Source: Paraglaciecola algarum (GTDB lineage: Bacteria > Pseudomonadota > Gammaproteobacteria > Enterobacterales > Alteromonadaceae). From it: a stretch of 64,000 bases of DNA. Each line of letters starts with the position of its first letter. Positions within the stretch are counted from its first letter, which is position 1. Of this stretch, positions 26,227 to 37,499 are shown piece after piece. Position numbers and translations under genes: made by a program. The notes below the pieces were generated by a model. The model ran no database searches. It had not been told where the DNA came from and worked only from the letters and a program-made list of their open reading frames with translations. The stretch lies in assembly GCF_021532655.1 (NCBI RefSeq), contig NZ_JAKGAS010000001.1, positions 620,001 through 684,000 of the forward strand, in the 5' to 3' direction.

Positions 26227-27999
26227 ATGAGTCATTCGAACGATCTGAATAGTGCACAATCAGATAAAATATTTTCTCGGTTTAGTCTTTATCTTAAAGA
26301 TTTTAAGTTAGCCTTTGTGATCGCCGTTCTTGGTATGATTGGTTATTCATTTATTGATGTTTACGTGATCACCCGACTCCAGCCTGTGATTGACGATAGT
26401 TTAGGCAATGGCGATTATTCTTATCTTAGAATGGCTGCTTATTTTATTGTTCCTATCTTTATTTTACGTGGCATTTTCAATTTTATGGGTACCTACACAG
26501 TTGCATGGATAGGTAATCATGTCGTAATGAAAATGCGCCAACAACTTTTCCAAAAATATATTCATTTACCAGTAGCATTTCATGATAGTAATGGTACTGG
26601 GCAACTCATCTCAAAGGTCACTTACGACACTGAACAAGTCTCTAATGCTGCAGGTAGGGCCTTGTTGATCTTGGTTAGAGATGGGGCTTTTGTTGTCTTT
26701 CTACTTGGATCTATGTTTGTTAATTCTTGGCAGTTGTCGTTGATCTTTTTATTAATTGGTCCCTTGGTAGCTGTGATTGTTTCATACGTGAGTAAACGAT
26801 TTAGAATAGTTAGTAAAACTATCCAAGAAGCTATGGGCGGCTTAACTTCGTCGGTAGAACAAGTGTTAAAAGGCCATAAAGTGGTGTTGATGTTTGGTGG
26901 GCAATCTATAGAAGATAAAAGTTTTCAGGCGAAAAATAACCATAATCGTCAGCAAAATATGAAATTAATTGTGGCTAGAATATTAAGTGTTTCGTCAATT
27001 CAAGTTATCGCCTCGATTGCTTTAGCTTTTGTGTTACTAGTAGCGAGTTACCCAGGTTTAGTTGAAGGTTTAACGCCAGGTGTTTTGGTTGGTATCTTCG
27101 TATCTATGGTGGCTTTGTTAAAACCACTGAAACAGCTAACTACAGTCAATAGTGAGTTTCAAAAAGGCATGGCAGCTTGTGTGAGTATTTTTGAGGTGTT
27201 AGATCAACAAATAGAGCTTGATGAAGGTACACAAAGGCTTGAGCGAGCAAGAGGAAAAATTGAGTTTAAGCATGTTGAATTCAGTTATCCCAATACTCAA
27301 GAGCCAGCATTGCAGGATATCTCCTTTACGGTGCAACCAGGGCAAACCTTTGCTTTAGTGGGGCGTTCAGGTAGCGGTAAGTCAACTATCTCAAGTTTAT
27401 TAACGCGCTTTTATAACAATCAAGTAGGTCAAATTTTATTAGATGATGTTTTATTAAAAGATTTGCCATTAAAAGATTTACGCAAACAGTTTGCTTTGGT
27501 GTCGCAACATGTGGTGTTGTTTAATGACACTATCGCTAACAATATTGCGTATGGTTCTGAAGGAAAAGTCAGTCGAGAACAAATTTTACAAGCTGCCAAA
27601 ACAGCCCATGTAATAGAGTTTTTAGAACAATTACCCCAAGGCTTAGATACAATAGTGGGGGAAAATGGCTTTATGTTATCTGGTGGGCAAAGACAAAGAT
27701 TAGCCATTGCTAGAGCTTTGTTGTTAGACGCGCCTATTTTGATATTAGATGAAGCTACTTCTGCTTTGGATACTGAATCTGAAAAATTGATCCAAGATGC
27801 TTTAGACAAATTACAACAAAACCGAACCAGTATTGTGGTGGCTCATAGGTTATCGACTATTGAAAATGCCGACCAAATTTTGGTAATTGATAACGGAAAA
27901 ATTATTGAACAAGGGGATCACTCCAGTTTGTTAAATAACAAAGGTGCTTATTCGCAGTTATACAATTTGCAATTTGGTGAGGAGACACAAGGTAAGTGA
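26227..27999 (+). CDS. msbA: lipid A export ATP-binding/permease MsbA
   Basis: 590 residues, as in E. coli MsbA. Six membrane helices (about 20-310) are fused to an ABC domain with Walker A GRSGSGKST, signature LSGGQRQRLAIARAL, Walker B ILILDEATSALD and switch VAHRLST. It flips the lipid A core across the inner membrane. Context confirms it: it overlaps lpxK by 4 bases and is followed by a Trm112 protein and kdsB, all lipid A/KDO functions. Confidence 0.97.
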   Translation: MSHSNDLNSAQSDKIFSRFSLYLKDFKLAFVIAVLGMIGYSFIDVYVITRLQPVIDDSLGNGDYSYLRMAAYFIVPIFILRGIFNFMGTYTVAWIGNHVVMKMRQQLFQKYIHLPVAFHDSNGTGQLISKVTYDTEQVSNAAGRALLILVRDGAFVVFLLGSMFVNSWQLSLIFLLIGPLVAVIVSYVSKRFRIVSKTIQEAMGGLTSSVEQVLKGHKVVLMFGGQSIEDKSFQAKNNHNRQQNMKLIVARILSVSSIQVIASIALAFVLLVASYPGLVEGLTPGVLVGIFVSMVALLKPLKQLTTVNSEFQKGMAACVSIFEVLDQQIELDEGTQRLERARGKIEFKHVEFSYPNTQEPALQDISFTVQPGQTFALVGRSGSGKSTISSLLTRFYNNQVGQILLDDVLLKDLPLKDLRKQFALVSQHVVLFNDTIANNIAYGSEGKVSREQILQAAKTAHVIEFLEQLPQGLDTIVGENGFMLSGGQRQRLAIARALLLDAPILILDEATSALDTESEKLIQDALDKLQQNRTSIVVAHRLSTIENADQILVIDNGKIIEQGDHSSLLNNKGAYSQLYNLQFGEETQGK

Positions 28000-29021
28000 G
28001 TTGGGTAGATAAAGTCTGGTATTCACCAGGTTGGTTGCATTGGCTAATCATAATTTTATTATTGCCGTTAACCTTAATATTTTGGGTTTTATCAAGTGTT
28101 AGGCGAGTAGCATTTTCGCTTAATCTTAAATCGGCTAGTAAAATACCTGTACCTGTCATAGTGGTGGGTAATATATCGGTTGGTGGTAATGGTAAAACGC
28201 CTTTGGTTGTATATTTAGCTAAACGTTTAAAACAAGAGGGGTATCGCCCTGGGGTGCTAAGTCGCGGCTATGGCGGTAAAGATGCGGTTTACCCTATGCA
28301 GGTTCACGGCAATAGTTTAGCTGAGGTCGTTGGTGATGAACCTGTATTAATGCGCCAAAATATAAATTGTCCATTAGTGGTTGACCCCAACCGCGTGCGT
28401 GGGGCCAAAGCATTGGTTGAATTACACAATTGTAATCTGATTATTTGTGACGATGGTTTACAGCATTATGCCCTACAAAGAGATATTGAAATTGTAGTTG
28501 TGGATGGAAAACGGCGTATCGGAACAGGGTTATTGTTACCCGCAGGTCCACTACGTGAAGGTGCTTGGCGTTTAAATACTGCGGACTTTGTGGTGTTAAA
28601 TGGTGGTTCGGTAACTAACGGCGAACATTTAATGTCTCTGGAGTCGGGTCGTTTGGTAAATGTTAAAAATAGAAATAAAAGCATGTCTATTAGTGATATT
28701 AAACAACCTGTTATTGCTGCCGCTGGCATTGGTAATCCCCAACGTTTTTTTGACTTATTGCAAAGCAAACACATTAGACTTAAAAAGTGTTTAAGTTTTG
28801 TTGATCATCATCAGTTTAGTGAGAAAGACCTGCCTAAAGAAATGGTACTCATGACCGAAAAAGATGCCGTTAAGTGTGGTGAATTTGCCCATGATGACTG
28901 GTGGTACTTGCCCGTAAATGCAAAACTCACTCAACAATTTGATACCCAATTATTACAGCGCTTACAATCAGTAGTAACTAACCTTAAAACTAAAAATAGA
29001 GAACAAAATGGCTTTCGATAA
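27996..29021 (+). CDS. lpxK: tetraacyldisaccharide 4'-kinase
   Basis: 341 residues. LpxK phosphorylates the 4' position of the lipid A disaccharide precursor. The Walker A motif is [19 protein letters not shown], preceded by an N-terminal hydrophobic segment that anchors it to the inner membrane; also visible are [15 protein letters not shown] and the aspartates in [14 protein letters not shown]. The GTG start overlaps the msbA stop (GTGA). Its end overlaps the next gene by 14 bases. Confidence 0.96.
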   Translation: MSWVDKVWYSPGWLHWLIIILLLPLTLIFWVLSSVRRVAFSLNLKSASKIPVPVIVVGNISVGGNGKTPLVVYLAKRLKQEGYRPGVLSRGYGGKDAVYPMQVHGNSLAEVVGDEPVLMRQNINCPLVVDPNRVRGAKALVELHNCNLIICDDGLQHYALQRDIEIVVVDGKRRIGTGLLLPAGPLREGAWRLNTADFVVLNGGSVTNGEHLMSLESGRLVNVKNRNKSMSISDIKQPVIAAAGIGNPQRFFDLLQSKHIRLKKCLSFVDHHQFSEKDLPKEMVLMTEKDAVKCGEFAHDDWWYLPVNAKLTQQFDTQLLQRLQSVVTNLKTKNREQNGFR

Positions 29022-29211
29022 AAAATTATTAGACATAGTGGCGTGTCCAGTTTGTAAGGGGAAATTGGTCTATAAAGCTAATCAGGCACAGTTAATTTGT
29101 AAATTTGATCGTTTAGTATACCCAATAAGAGGGCATATTCCTGTGCTATTAGAAACAGAAGCGCAACAGCTTGGTACTGAAGAACTTGAAAAATTATTAG
29201 ACAGCGAATAA
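29008..29211 (+). CDS. ycaR: Trm112 family small protein (YcaR)
   Basis: 67 residues, matching E. coli YcaR, which sits in the same lpxK-ycaR-kdsB order. Features are [14 protein letters not shown] with two cysteines, [19 protein letters not shown], and an acidic tail. A single further cysteine (in LICK) is present instead of a full second CxxC pair. The family resembles the methyltransferase activator Trm112, but the bacterial role is not settled. It overlaps lpxK and ends 3 bases before kdsB. Confidence 0.93.
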   Translation: MAFDKKLLDIVACPVCKGKLVYKANQAQLICKFDRLVYPIRGHIPVLLETEAQQLGTEELEKLLDSE

Positions 29212-29214
29212 ACC

Positions 29215-29979
29215 ATGCAATTTAATGTAATCATCCCAGCTAGGTATGCTTCCACCCGATTCCCAGGTAAACCATTAGTGGACATTCAGGGTAAACCTAT
29301 GGTGCAACACGTTTACGAAAGAGCGCTTGAGTCAGGGGCGAATAAAATTATTGTGGCCACAGACGATGCACGTATTGCCAAAGTTGTACGAGATTTTGGT
29401 GGCCAATATTGTATGACTGGGGCTCATCATGAATCAGGTACTGAAAGATTAGCTGAAGTGGTTGATATGGAAGACATGTTAGCCCATGAACTTGTGGTGA
29501 ATGTGCAAGGGGACGAACCTTTTATTCCAGCCGAAAATATTCGCCAAGTAGCTGAAAATTTGCATACTCATCAAGAAGCTGAAATGTCTACTTTGGCGGT
29601 AAAAATCACTGATATTGAAGAAGCATTTAATCCTAATTCGGTTAAAGTGGTCGTAGATAAAATGGGTTATGCTTTGTATTTTTCACGTTCGACCATTCCT
29701 TATGATCGCTCTCGCTTTTTAGACGAAGATAGTATTGATGAAATTGGAGATTTTTATTTAAGACATATAGGTATCTACGCCTACCGAGCCGGTTTTATCA
29801 ATCAATATGTCAATATGTCACCGTCAGGTTTAGAACAAATTGAATCATTAGAACAACTTAGGGTGTTGTGGCATGGTAAAAAGATCCATGTGGAAGTGGC
29901 AAAGACAGCGCCACCTCCAGGAATTGACACACCCCAAGACTTAGAACGTTTATTAAAACTAAAGTTTAACGATAAGTAG
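29215..29979 (+). CDS. kdsB: 3-deoxy-manno-octulosonate cytidylyltransferase
   Basis: 254 residues. KdsB activates KDO as CMP-KDO for lipopolysaccharide inner core synthesis. The nucleotide-binding start is [16 protein letters not shown], with [26 protein letters not shown] and [11 protein letters not shown], all diagnostic. It completes the msbA-lpxK-Trm112-kdsB operon with a 3-base spacing. Confidence 0.97.
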   Translation: MQFNVIIPARYASTRFPGKPLVDIQGKPMVQHVYERALESGANKIIVATDDARIAKVVRDFGGQYCMTGAHHESGTERLAEVVDMEDMLAHELVVNVQGDEPFIPAENIRQVAENLHTHQEAEMSTLAVKITDIEEAFNPNSVKVVVDKMGYALYFSRSTIPYDRSRFLDEDSIDEIGDFYLRHIGIYAYRAGFINQYVNMSPSGLEQIESLEQLRVLWHGKKIHVEVAKTAPPPGIDTPQDLERLLKLKFNDK

Positions 29980-29991
29980 CAAGGAGTAATA

Positions 29992-30654
29992 ATGGCAACT
30001 GTGGTAATTACCGGAGCAAATAGAGGTATAGGTCTAGAGTTTGTGAAACAATATTTAGCAAACGGTCACAAGGTTATTGCATTGTGCCGAAATAGCAGTG
30101 ATGAGCTAAACCAAACAGGCGCTCAAGTGGTAGATAAAGTGGATGTGAGTAATCCAGAATGTTTAGAAAAATGTTTACCTGCTTTAAGTGATATCAAGAT
30201 TGACTTATTGATAAATAATGCTGGTGTGTTGGCAGATGAGTCACTAGACGATTTTAATACTGCCACCATAGAATACCAATTTAGAGTCAATGCTTTAGGT
30301 CCTATTCATGTCACTCAACTGCTGCGTCATCAGTTAAATGATGGGGCTAAAGTGGCACTGATCACCAGCCGAATGGGTTCGGTTGAAGACAACACTTCTG
30401 GTGGGCGTTACGGGTATCGTATGTCAAAAGCTGCATTAAATATTGCAGGTGTGTCTTTGGCTCATGATTTAAAATCACAAGGTGTAGCAGTGGCTTTATT
30501 GCATCCTGGTTATGTGCAAACCGAAATGGTGAATTACGGTGGTGATATTTCTGCGACTGAATCAGTGACTAAGTTAATGCAACGTATTGAAGAATTAAAT
30601 CTGACAAACTCTGGTAGTTTTTGGCATTCAAATGGTCAAATTTTGCCTTGGTAA
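29992..30654 (+). CDS. short-chain dehydrogenase/reductase (C-factor-like)
   Basis: 220 residues of the classical SDR family. The cofactor motif is TGANRGIGLEF, the NNAG motif is LLINNAGVL, and the catalytic YxxxK is in YGYRMSKAALN. Similar proteins are called C-factor or CsgA-like SDRs; the substrate is unknown. It follows kdsB by 12 bases with AAGGAG upstream and may be carried on the same transcript. The Kelch gene starts 19 bases after its stop. Confidence 0.9.
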   Translation: MATVVITGANRGIGLEFVKQYLANGHKVIALCRNSSDELNQTGAQVVDKVDVSNPECLEKCLPALSDIKIDLLINNAGVLADESLDDFNTATIEYQFRVNALGPIHVTQLLRHQLNDGAKVALITSRMGSVEDNTSGGRYGYRMSKAALNIAGVSLAHDLKSQGVAVALLHPGYVQTEMVNYGGDISATESVTKLMQRIEELNLTNSGSFWHSNGQILPW

Positions 30655-30673
30655 TAGTACAAAAAGGAGCAGT

Positions 30674-31660
30674 ATGAAAATGGCAAAAATATCAAAAACC
30701 ATTGCTTTATTCGCCCTATGTTGTGTGAGTTTGAATGTGGTAGCCAAATGGCAAACCCTTGATGCTCAAGGGCATTCAACAGCTCGACATGAAAGTGGTT
30801 TAGTGGCTCACAAGGATAAAGTGTTTGTTATAGGTGGCCGCGGCGTTAAATCAATAGATGTGTACGACCCAGCTTCTAATGCTTGGCAGAATAAGAGCAA
30901 AACACCTTTTGAAATGCATCATATCACGCCAGTTTCCATTGACGGGAAAATTCTAATTGTTACTGGGTTAACTGGACGGTATCCCAAAGAGCAGCCTATC
31001 ACCCATGTGTGGGAATATGATCCTAAGCAAGATCAATGGCAACAAGGCTTTGAAATTCCTGAAACTCGCCGACGTGGTGGCGCAGGTGTGACAATATATC
31101 AAGGAAAAGTCTATATTGTTAATGGCATAAAGTTGGGTCATACCAGTGGTACCACCAATATGTTTGATGTCTACGATCCTAAACTAAAAACCTGGCAGGT
31201 GTTAACTGATGCTCCGCATATTAGAGATCACTCCAATGCAGTTGTATTAGACGGAAAGCTCATCGCATTTGGAGGGCGAAATAGCAGTTATCATGAACCC
31301 TCTAAGTTCGGTGCATTTTTTACTCAGGTAAATGATAAAGTTGATGTATATGATTTTGCAAAAGACACCTGGCACACACTCAAAGTACGTTTGCCAATAG
31401 CGACAGCGGGTGGTGGTGCAGTAGCCTATAACAACAGACTGTATTACACAGGTGGAGAACATGCACCTAAAGCAGCAAACAACCGCACAGTTTCTTTTGA
31501 TTTTGCTTCCAATACTTGGATTGAAGAAGCCAAGTTAAACCGTGGCAGGCATGGTACCAACGCTGGCTTAATCGGTAATAAAATGTATATTGCTATGGGC
31601 AGTGGTAATAAAGGCGGTGGCCCAGAACTCAATTCAATTGAAGTGTTAGTTTTGAAATAA
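30674..31660 (+). CDS. secreted Kelch-repeat protein
   Basis: About 328 residues from the ATG at 30674, chosen because AAAGGAG lies just upstream; an earlier frame start overlaps the SDR gene. A signal peptide (ALFALCCVSLNVVA) is followed by five or six Kelch blades, each with a hydrophobic strand and GG or a variant: VFVIGGRG, ILIVTGLTG, VYIVNGIK, LIAFGGRNS, LYYTGGEH and MYIAMGSG. The predicted product is a periplasmic or exported beta-propeller. No catalytic residues can be assigned. Confidence 0.88.
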   Translation: MKMAKISKTIALFALCCVSLNVVAKWQTLDAQGHSTARHESGLVAHKDKVFVIGGRGVKSIDVYDPASNAWQNKSKTPFEMHHITPVSIDGKILIVTGLTGRYPKEQPITHVWEYDPKQDQWQQGFEIPETRRRGGAGVTIYQGKVYIVNGIKLGHTSGTTNMFDVYDPKLKTWQVLTDAPHIRDHSNAVVLDGKLIAFGGRNSSYHEPSKFGAFFTQVNDKVDVYDFAKDTWHTLKVRLPIATAGGGAVAYNNRLYYTGGEHAPKAANNRTVSFDFASNTWIEEAKLNRGRHGTNAGLIGNKMYIAMGSGNKGGGPELNSIEVLVLK

Positions 31661-31697
31661 TTCAGCCCAATTAATACAGCTTAATCAAGCCCATTTA

Positions 31698-31738
31698 CAA
31701 ATACGGATAAATATAATTTATCCGTATTTGGTTTGATT
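31698..31738. terminator. bidirectional terminator between Kelch and glutaredoxin-like genes
   Basis: Perfect 15-bp stem CAAATACGGATAAAT/ATTTATCCGTATTTG with loop ATA, arms 31698-31712 and 31716-31730, followed on the plus side by a T-rich tract. It serves convergent genes. Confidence 0.85.
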
Positions 31739-31747
31739 TTTTAAACT

Positions 31748-32119
31748 TTAAGCAAACCGCTGATTTAAATAACTAATTATTTCTGAAGACTCGTATAGCC
31801 ATTCAACTTTGCCATCTTTTTCAATTCGCAAACAGGGTGTTTGAATTTTTCCCCCTTGCTCCAATAACTCGTTTCGATAAGGCGAACCGCTAGAGGCATT
31901 ACGCTTAACAATAGGCAAGTTAAGTTTGTATATGGCGCGGCGGGTTTTAATACAAAACGGGCAGGCAAAGAATTGATACAAAGATAATTCTTTAGTTTGT
32001 TCTTCTATTTGTTTTTGTGCTTGAGGCGGCCTTTTTAACTTCGTACCACGAGTGACCCAATCTAAGATCACTATGACCCCGCCTAAAAGGTTTCGAATAA
32101 GTTTAATTAATAGTTTCAT
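31748..32119 (-). CDS. glutaredoxin/GST N-terminal-like membrane-associated protein
   Basis: 123 residues. An N-terminal hydrophobic segment (LIRNLLGGVIVILDWV) precedes a thioredoxin-fold domain with the redox motif CPFC in FFACPFCIKTRR, then KIQTPCLRI with the cis-proline and a C-terminal LYESSEIISYL that resembles the glutathione S-transferase N-terminal domain. It is probably a membrane-tethered glutaredoxin. The partner is unknown. Confidence 0.82.
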   Translation of the reverse strand: MKLLIKLIRNLLGGVIVILDWVTRGTKLKRPPQAQKQIEEQTKELSLYQFFACPFCIKTRRAIYKLNLPIVKRNASSGSPYRNELLEQGGKIQTPCLRIEKDGKVEWLYESSEIISYLNQRFA

Positions 32120-32242
32120 CTAACTGCTCAAATAGTGATATAAAAATATTATATGGTCATCTTCCAACTAACCAAAATTAGGCCGAGCATTGTATAGTTA
32201 AAATCAGTTTAATTTAAACTATTTTATCTTCGATATTGTTTG

Positions 32243-33991
32243 TTATTCCTCAGAAGATTGATCTGTTTCTTCAACAACTGGCCATTTATATCTATGGATC
32301 CTGACAATCATGCCAAATAATGGATGATCAAAATAGTGCACTTGTTTGCTGATCACTCGTCTCAACTGGTTAAAGTTAGCACTTTGTATAAAGTTTGTTT
32401 GTGGTGCTTCTATTGAACTTGCTGGATCTAGATTACTAGTAAGTTGGTTAGTTAGCTCGTCAGTTGCCAATAAGTTTGTCGAAGTTTGCTTTGTTGTTGA
32501 TGATTCCGTAGTAATATTCGGATCAAAAACAGGTTTTCTGTAATCTAAATTACTATCGATATGCAGATAAGGCACTCGTCCAACATTTTTAAGATAAACC
32601 TTAATATTGCCATCAATTTGCCAAAGTTGGCCTAATGAGTCATTTGTTTCATCTGAAATTGGTTGTACTTGTTGCGACACATAAAATTCAGTTGATAAGT
32701 CTGAATTGTCGTTCAATGCCTGTTCTATTTTAGTAAACAGGTCAAATGAGCCTTCTGGAACTGTCACGTCTTCGTTCTGGTGAGATGCAATCCATGTTTG
32801 TTTTTGTTCAGTGCTCATGGTTCGCAGTTCTTCATCAGGTATATAAAATTTTTCTGATATAGGTTGCTGAGCGCTTAATTCTGCTTGCTCTTTGGCTTTT
32901 CTTAATCCGCTTGCTGCAAATTCACTAGCATAATTTTTTCCAGCAAATAAGCGGTATGATTGCGCATTTTCGGCTCCAAATGTGACTTTTTGTCGCCATG
33001 AGGTATGTAACAAGGGCTCGATATCTTTTTGTTTTTTTATGCTTTGATAAAGGTCTTGCATACGTAGTAAATCTTTAGGCAATAAAAAAGAACCTTGATT
33101 TTGTTGTTGTTTTTGTTGCCATTCTACGCCATTAATTTCTACCGGCATTTGGCTTAGCTGTTCTAATGGATCTTGATTGACAGTCTCAAGGTATAACTGA
33201 TAAGAGAGCAGGGAAGGTTCCACTTGCTCAGCATACACACATGGGTAACGTTGTGGAGCTTGCCATTCAATCCAATCAACTGTTAAGTCGTGCATCGGCG
33301 CACGTTTTTGTTCGCTTAGAACTGAAACTTCAGCGTCTGAACCTTCGGCCTTTAGTATTTCTTGGTCAGTTTGATTTGATTCTTTATTTACTGCTTGATT
33401 TGTATCAATAACGGATTGGTTATCTGAAAAAATATCGCTGGAAACCACTTGATATTCAAAATTATCATCACTTGGCTGGTCAGTGTCTTGTTGTGGTAAA
33501 TCTTGATTTTTTGTATCTAAAGCCGTGTCTGCCAGAGTAGAGCTTTCAGTTAATTCATTGTCATGAATGCTACTTGACCTTTGCTCTGCTGATTCGACTT
33601 TTTGTTCAGGATCTAGCTCTGTCTCTTGTTCTGGCTCTGGAAAGGCAAATTTTTCTTGGTGTTTTTGTTGCTCTAATTCGATACGTGATGCCCTGCAAAA
33701 AGGTAAACCAGCCCGCACAAAACTTAGATCAGGCGTTAAATAAGGGGTGAATAGATCTAATGCTTGGTTCTCATTGGCTAATAAACTTGATTGTCTAAAT
33801 TTTTCTGACACTGAGTCAGTAGCCTGGTGGCGATCGAATAATATGACTTCTACATCGAACCACCATTCTTGCTCTGCAGCATTAGCCTGCTTGACTAATA
33901 CACTGAAGGTCAAACTTGAAACTAAAGCCGTTTTTTTAAAGAAACCAATTTTATTATTAAATATCAATGACATGTTTAAATTTTTACCCAT
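32243..33991 (-). CDS. csiV: CsiV-type periplasmic protein of the PBP1A pathway
   Basis: 582 residues. A signal peptide ends near KQANA, and the mature start is WWFDVEVILFDRHQ, the hallmark of CsiV. In Vibrio cholerae CsiV binds peptidoglycan and helps LpoA activate PBP1A. The C-terminal conserved part includes VKVYLKNVGRVPYLHID-like strands and HYFDHPLFGMIVRIHRYKW. The middle (about 100-220) is a long low-complexity Q/E/S/D-rich insert, making this protein about twice the Vibrio length. The ATG overlaps the mfd stop by one base, a gene order kept in gammaproteobacteria. Confidence 0.87.
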   Translation of the reverse strand: MGKNLNMSLIFNNKIGFFKKTALVSSLTFSVLVKQANAAEQEWWFDVEVILFDRHQATDSVSEKFRQSSLLANENQALDLFTPYLTPDLSFVRAGLPFCRASRIELEQQKHQEKFAFPEPEQETELDPEQKVESAEQRSSSIHDNELTESSTLADTALDTKNQDLPQQDTDQPSDDNFEYQVVSSDIFSDNQSVIDTNQAVNKESNQTDQEILKAEGSDAEVSVLSEQKRAPMHDLTVDWIEWQAPQRYPCVYAEQVEPSLLSYQLYLETVNQDPLEQLSQMPVEINGVEWQQKQQQNQGSFLLPKDLLRMQDLYQSIKKQKDIEPLLHTSWRQKVTFGAENAQSYRLFAGKNYASEFAASGLRKAKEQAELSAQQPISEKFYIPDEELRTMSTEQKQTWIASHQNEDVTVPEGSFDLFTKIEQALNDNSDLSTEFYVSQQVQPISDETNDSLGQLWQIDGNIKVYLKNVGRVPYLHIDSNLDYRKPVFDPNITTESSTTKQTSTNLLATDELTNQLTSNLDPASSIEAPQTNFIQSANFNQLRRVISKQVHYFDHPLFGMIVRIHRYKWPVVEETDQSSEE

Positions 33992-36900
33992 TAAGCTGCA
34001 CGTAATTGCTGGCTAAATTGATCTAGAATATCTTTAAAAAGAGATAGTCTATCTGTGGCTGATTCACTAGGCACGTTAAATTTCAATTTTTGTGGTCCAT
34101 CAAGTTTGTAAATTTTGGGCTGTGATTGAATTAATTTTATAATAAAACCAGGATCGATTTGGGTCTTTTCAGAAAATTCAATAAATCCTCCTTTAGCTGT
34201 GCCTTCCGCTTTATTAATGCCAATCACTTTGGCTTTTAGTTTTAACATGGCTATATCGAGAAGGTTTTTGGTATTTTGTGGTAACAATCCGAATCGGTCG
34301 ATCATTTCGATCTGTAGTTCATTAATTTCTCGCTCGTCTTTGCAGCCCGCTAATTTTTTATATAAAGACAAGCGGGCATTTACATCATGAATGTAATCAT
34401 CTGGGATAAGAGCAGGTATACGTAGATCTATCTCAGTTTGCTCCGATAATGCAGAGTCTAAACTCGGCTCTTTACCTTGTTTTAAGGCTTCAACCGCTTG
34501 CTCTAACATGTCCATATAAAGTGTAAAGCCAATACTGCTGATTTGGCCGGACTGGCCATCTCCTAGCAGTTCTCCCGCACCACGAATTTCTAAGTCATGG
34601 GTTGCAAGGGCAAAACCTGCGCCAAGTTCTTCTAAAGATGATATCGCTTCTAGGCGTTTTGCGGCGTCTTTGGTTAAACGTCTTGGATGAGGCGTTAATA
34701 AATAGGCATAAGCTTGATGATGAGAGCGTCCAACACGACCACGTAATTGGTGAAGTTGTGCCAGTCCTAGATGATCCGCTCTATCCATAACAATAGTATT
34801 CGCAGAGGGGACATCTATGCCGGTTTCGATAATAGTGGTACACAAGAGCACGTTAAATCGCTTATGATTAAAATCAGACATTACCTTTTCTAATTCTCGC
34901 TCTCGCATTTGGCCATGGCCGATCACAATACGCGCTTCAGGTACAATTTCTTTTATTTCTTCTGCGGTTTTTTCTATGGTATCGACTTCATTGTGTAAAA
35001 AGTATACTTGTCCACCGCGCAAAATCTCTCGCATGATGGCTTCTCGAATTAACTCTTTATTGCGCTGTTTAACAAAGGTTTTAATGGGTAAACGTTTTGC
35101 CGGTGGCGTAGCGATAATAGATAGATCGCGCATGCCACTGAGTGCCATATTCAAGGTTCTAGGAATAGGAGTGGCTGTTAGGGTTAATATATCTACGTCT
35201 GAGCGCAAGGCTTTAAATTTTTCTTTTTGACGTACACCAAACCTGTGTTCTTCGTCAATGATGACTAGACCTAAATCATTAAATTTCATTTTTTCTTGCA
35301 GCAAGGTATGGGTGCCAACCACAATATCGACCTTACCTTCATCAATGTTGTTGATAATTTGTTTAGTGTCTTTGGCACTGACAAAACGAGACAAAACCTC
35401 GATTCTAAAAGGACAATTTACAAAGCGCTCTTTAAAGTTTTCAAAATGTTGATGAGCAAGTAGGGTTGTAGGCACTAAAATAGCCACTTGTTTACCTTGA
35501 TTGGCAGCGATAAAAGCAGCGCGCATTGCTACCTCGGTTTTACCAAAGCCCACATCACCACAGACTAAACGATCCATGGCATTGGCCGAGCCCATATCCT
35601 GAATAACTGCGTTAATGGCTTTTTGCTGATCTAAAGTTTCTTCAAAAGGAAAACTGTCACTAAAAGATTGATATTCGTCCCATGCAATTTTAAATGCATA
35701 ACCTGGTTTAGCCGCGCGCCTTGCATATACATCTAATAATTGTGCGGCTACATCTCGTACTTTTTCAGCCGCCTTTTTCTTGGCTTTAGTCCAAGTATCG
35801 TTGCCTAAATGATGCAAGGGCGCATGGTCGACATCTCCGCCGCTATAACGACTAATCAAATGCAAGGCAGCAACAGGTACATAAAGCTTGGCTTCTTTGG
35901 CGTATTCAATGGTTAGATATTCAGTGGTCACGCCACCTGCATCTAAGGTTTGCAGTCCTAAGTAGCGACCTACACCATGATCAAAATGCACAACAGGTTG
36001 GCCAATTGCCAGCTCTGCTAAGTTACGAATGATGGCACTTTCGTCGGTACCTTTGCGGGTATCTCTTTTACGCCTATGACTTATCTTGTGACCAAGTAAT
36101 TCAGTTTCAGTAATAAATGCAATTTGGGTTTTTGATTCGTTGATCAAGAAACTAAATTCAGCGGGCCCTACTGTGATACCAATTAAGTCTGCACTATTTC
36201 TAAAATCAGTAAAGTGTTCGAAGGTTTTAGGTTTGATATCTGCTTTGGCAAGGATTTCTAATAGACCTTCTCGTCTGCCCGCAGACTCTGCACTAAACAG
36301 TACTTTTACTTTTTGAGATTGCCAGTCGGATACTTGCTGTTTAAGAGACGTCCAGGGCACTTTATTTTGCGGTTTTAAAGCGATTTCGCCAACGTTTTCA
36401 GTGGCAAAATTATAGTGCCCAGCTTTAGATTCAGTTTTATCGGCTTGAATTTGTACTCTTGGCCAAACCTTAAGAGCAGAAAATAGTTCTTCTGCTCGGA
36501 TGTAAATATCAGCAGGGTGCATAAGTGGTCGAGCTAAGTTGTATCTTAATTGCTCATACCTATGATTCACATCTTTCCAATGATGCTCATGAGCCTTGGC
36601 CAAGTCACCAAACATTAATAAAGTGGTTTCTGGGTTTAAGTAATCGAACAAAGTGGCTGTTTGATTAAAAAATAAAGGTAAATAATATTCGATACCGCCA
36701 GGCATTAATCCTTTACCTACTTGGTAAAACACAGACTCTTTTGAATTATTGGCGTCGAATTTAGATAAATACTGTTGTCTAAATAATGTGGTAGCGTCTT
36801 TATCTGTAGGGAATTCTCTGGCTGGTAACAGTTTGATTTCATCAATTTTGTCACCTGAGCGCTGTGATTCAGGATCAAAATGGCGAATGGAATCAATTTC

Positions 36901-37485
36901 ATCATCAAATAAATCGATGCGATATGGATGCTGACTGCCCATAGGATATAAATCTATGATACTGCCACGAATTGAGAATTCACTGTGTCCCATGACTTGG
37001 TTAACATGTAGATAACCAGCCCGTTCTAATCCATTTCTAAAATCGTCAATGTCTAATTTTTGATTGACCTTAAGAATTAATAGGTATTTGCCAATATAAT
37101 CAACCGGTGCCATGCGCATCATTAAGGTGTTGATGGGTACAATAAACACGCGCCTTTCATTTTGTGTAAGTTGATAAAGAGTTTCTAAACGCTGGGATAC
37201 AATATCTTGATGGGGAGAAAAGTTATCGTAAGGTAGGGTCTCCCAATCCGGAAAAAGTTGTACATCTAGGTTTTTGTTAGCAAGAAAAAAATCTAATTCT
37301 TTTTCTAATTTAATTGCACTTGGGGTATCGGCAGTAATTAATAAAGTTGGGCCAGTAGCTGCTTGTGCTGCATTAGCAATCACTAAGGCTGTACTACTAC
37401 CCTGAAGATTGCCCCAGTGACGTATATCATTTTTAGACTTGTTGGCGTTATTCGGTAAAGGTGGAGAAAAAATACTAAGAGTCAT
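33991..37485 (-). CDS. mfd: transcription-repair coupling factor Mfd
   Basis: 1164 residues, the normal Mfd length. The order is: UvrB-like N-terminal region ([17 protein letters not shown]), RNA polymerase interaction domain ([15 protein letters not shown]), superfamily 2 helicase motor with Walker [16 protein letters not shown] and DEEHRFG, the TRG motif region with [17 protein letters not shown], and the C-terminal autoinhibitory D7. Mfd removes stalled RNA polymerase and recruits UvrA to lesions. It is coupled to csiV; the PilZ-like gene lies 14 bases upstream on the same strand. Confidence 0.97.
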   Translation of the reverse strand: MTLSIFSPPLPNNANKSKNDIRHWGNLQGSSTALVIANAAQAATGPTLLITADTPSAIKLEKELDFFLANKNLDVQLFPDWETLPYDNFSPHQDIVSQRLETLYQLTQNERRVFIVPINTLMMRMAPVDYIGKYLLILKVNQKLDIDDFRNGLERAGYLHVNQVMGHSEFSIRGSIIDLYPMGSQHPYRIDLFDDEIDSIRHFDPESQRSGDKIDEIKLLPAREFPTDKDATTLFRQQYLSKFDANNSKESVFYQVGKGLMPGGIEYYLPLFFNQTATLFDYLNPETTLLMFGDLAKAHEHHWKDVNHRYEQLRYNLARPLMHPADIYIRAEELFSALKVWPRVQIQADKTESKAGHYNFATENVGEIALKPQNKVPWTSLKQQVSDWQSQKVKVLFSAESAGRREGLLEILAKADIKPKTFEHFTDFRNSADLIGITVGPAEFSFLINESKTQIAFITETELLGHKISHRRKRDTRKGTDESAIIRNLAELAIGQPVVHFDHGVGRYLGLQTLDAGGVTTEYLTIEYAKEAKLYVPVAALHLISRYSGGDVDHAPLHHLGNDTWTKAKKKAAEKVRDVAAQLLDVYARRAAKPGYAFKIAWDEYQSFSDSFPFEETLDQQKAINAVIQDMGSANAMDRLVCGDVGFGKTEVAMRAAFIAANQGKQVAILVPTTLLAHQHFENFKERFVNCPFRIEVLSRFVSAKDTKQIINNIDEGKVDIVVGTHTLLQEKMKFNDLGLVIIDEEHRFGVRQKEKFKALRSDVDILTLTATPIPRTLNMALSGMRDLSIIATPPAKRLPIKTFVKQRNKELIREAIMREILRGGQVYFLHNEVDTIEKTAEEIKEIVPEARIVIGHGQMRERELEKVMSDFNHKRFNVLLCTTIIETGIDVPSANTIVMDRADHLGLAQLHQLRGRVGRSHHQAYAYLLTPHPRRLTKDAAKRLEAISSLEELGAGFALATHDLEIRGAGELLGDGQSGQISSIGFTLYMDMLEQAVEALKQGKEPSLDSALSEQTEIDLRIPALIPDDYIHDVNARLSLYKKLAGCKDEREINELQIEMIDRFGLLPQNTKNLLDIAMLKLKAKVIGINKAEGTAKGGFIEFSEKTQIDPGFIIKLIQSQPKIYKLDGPQKLKFNVPSESATDRLSLFKDILDQFSQQLRAA

Positions 37486-37499
37486 TAATTTTGTTCGTT

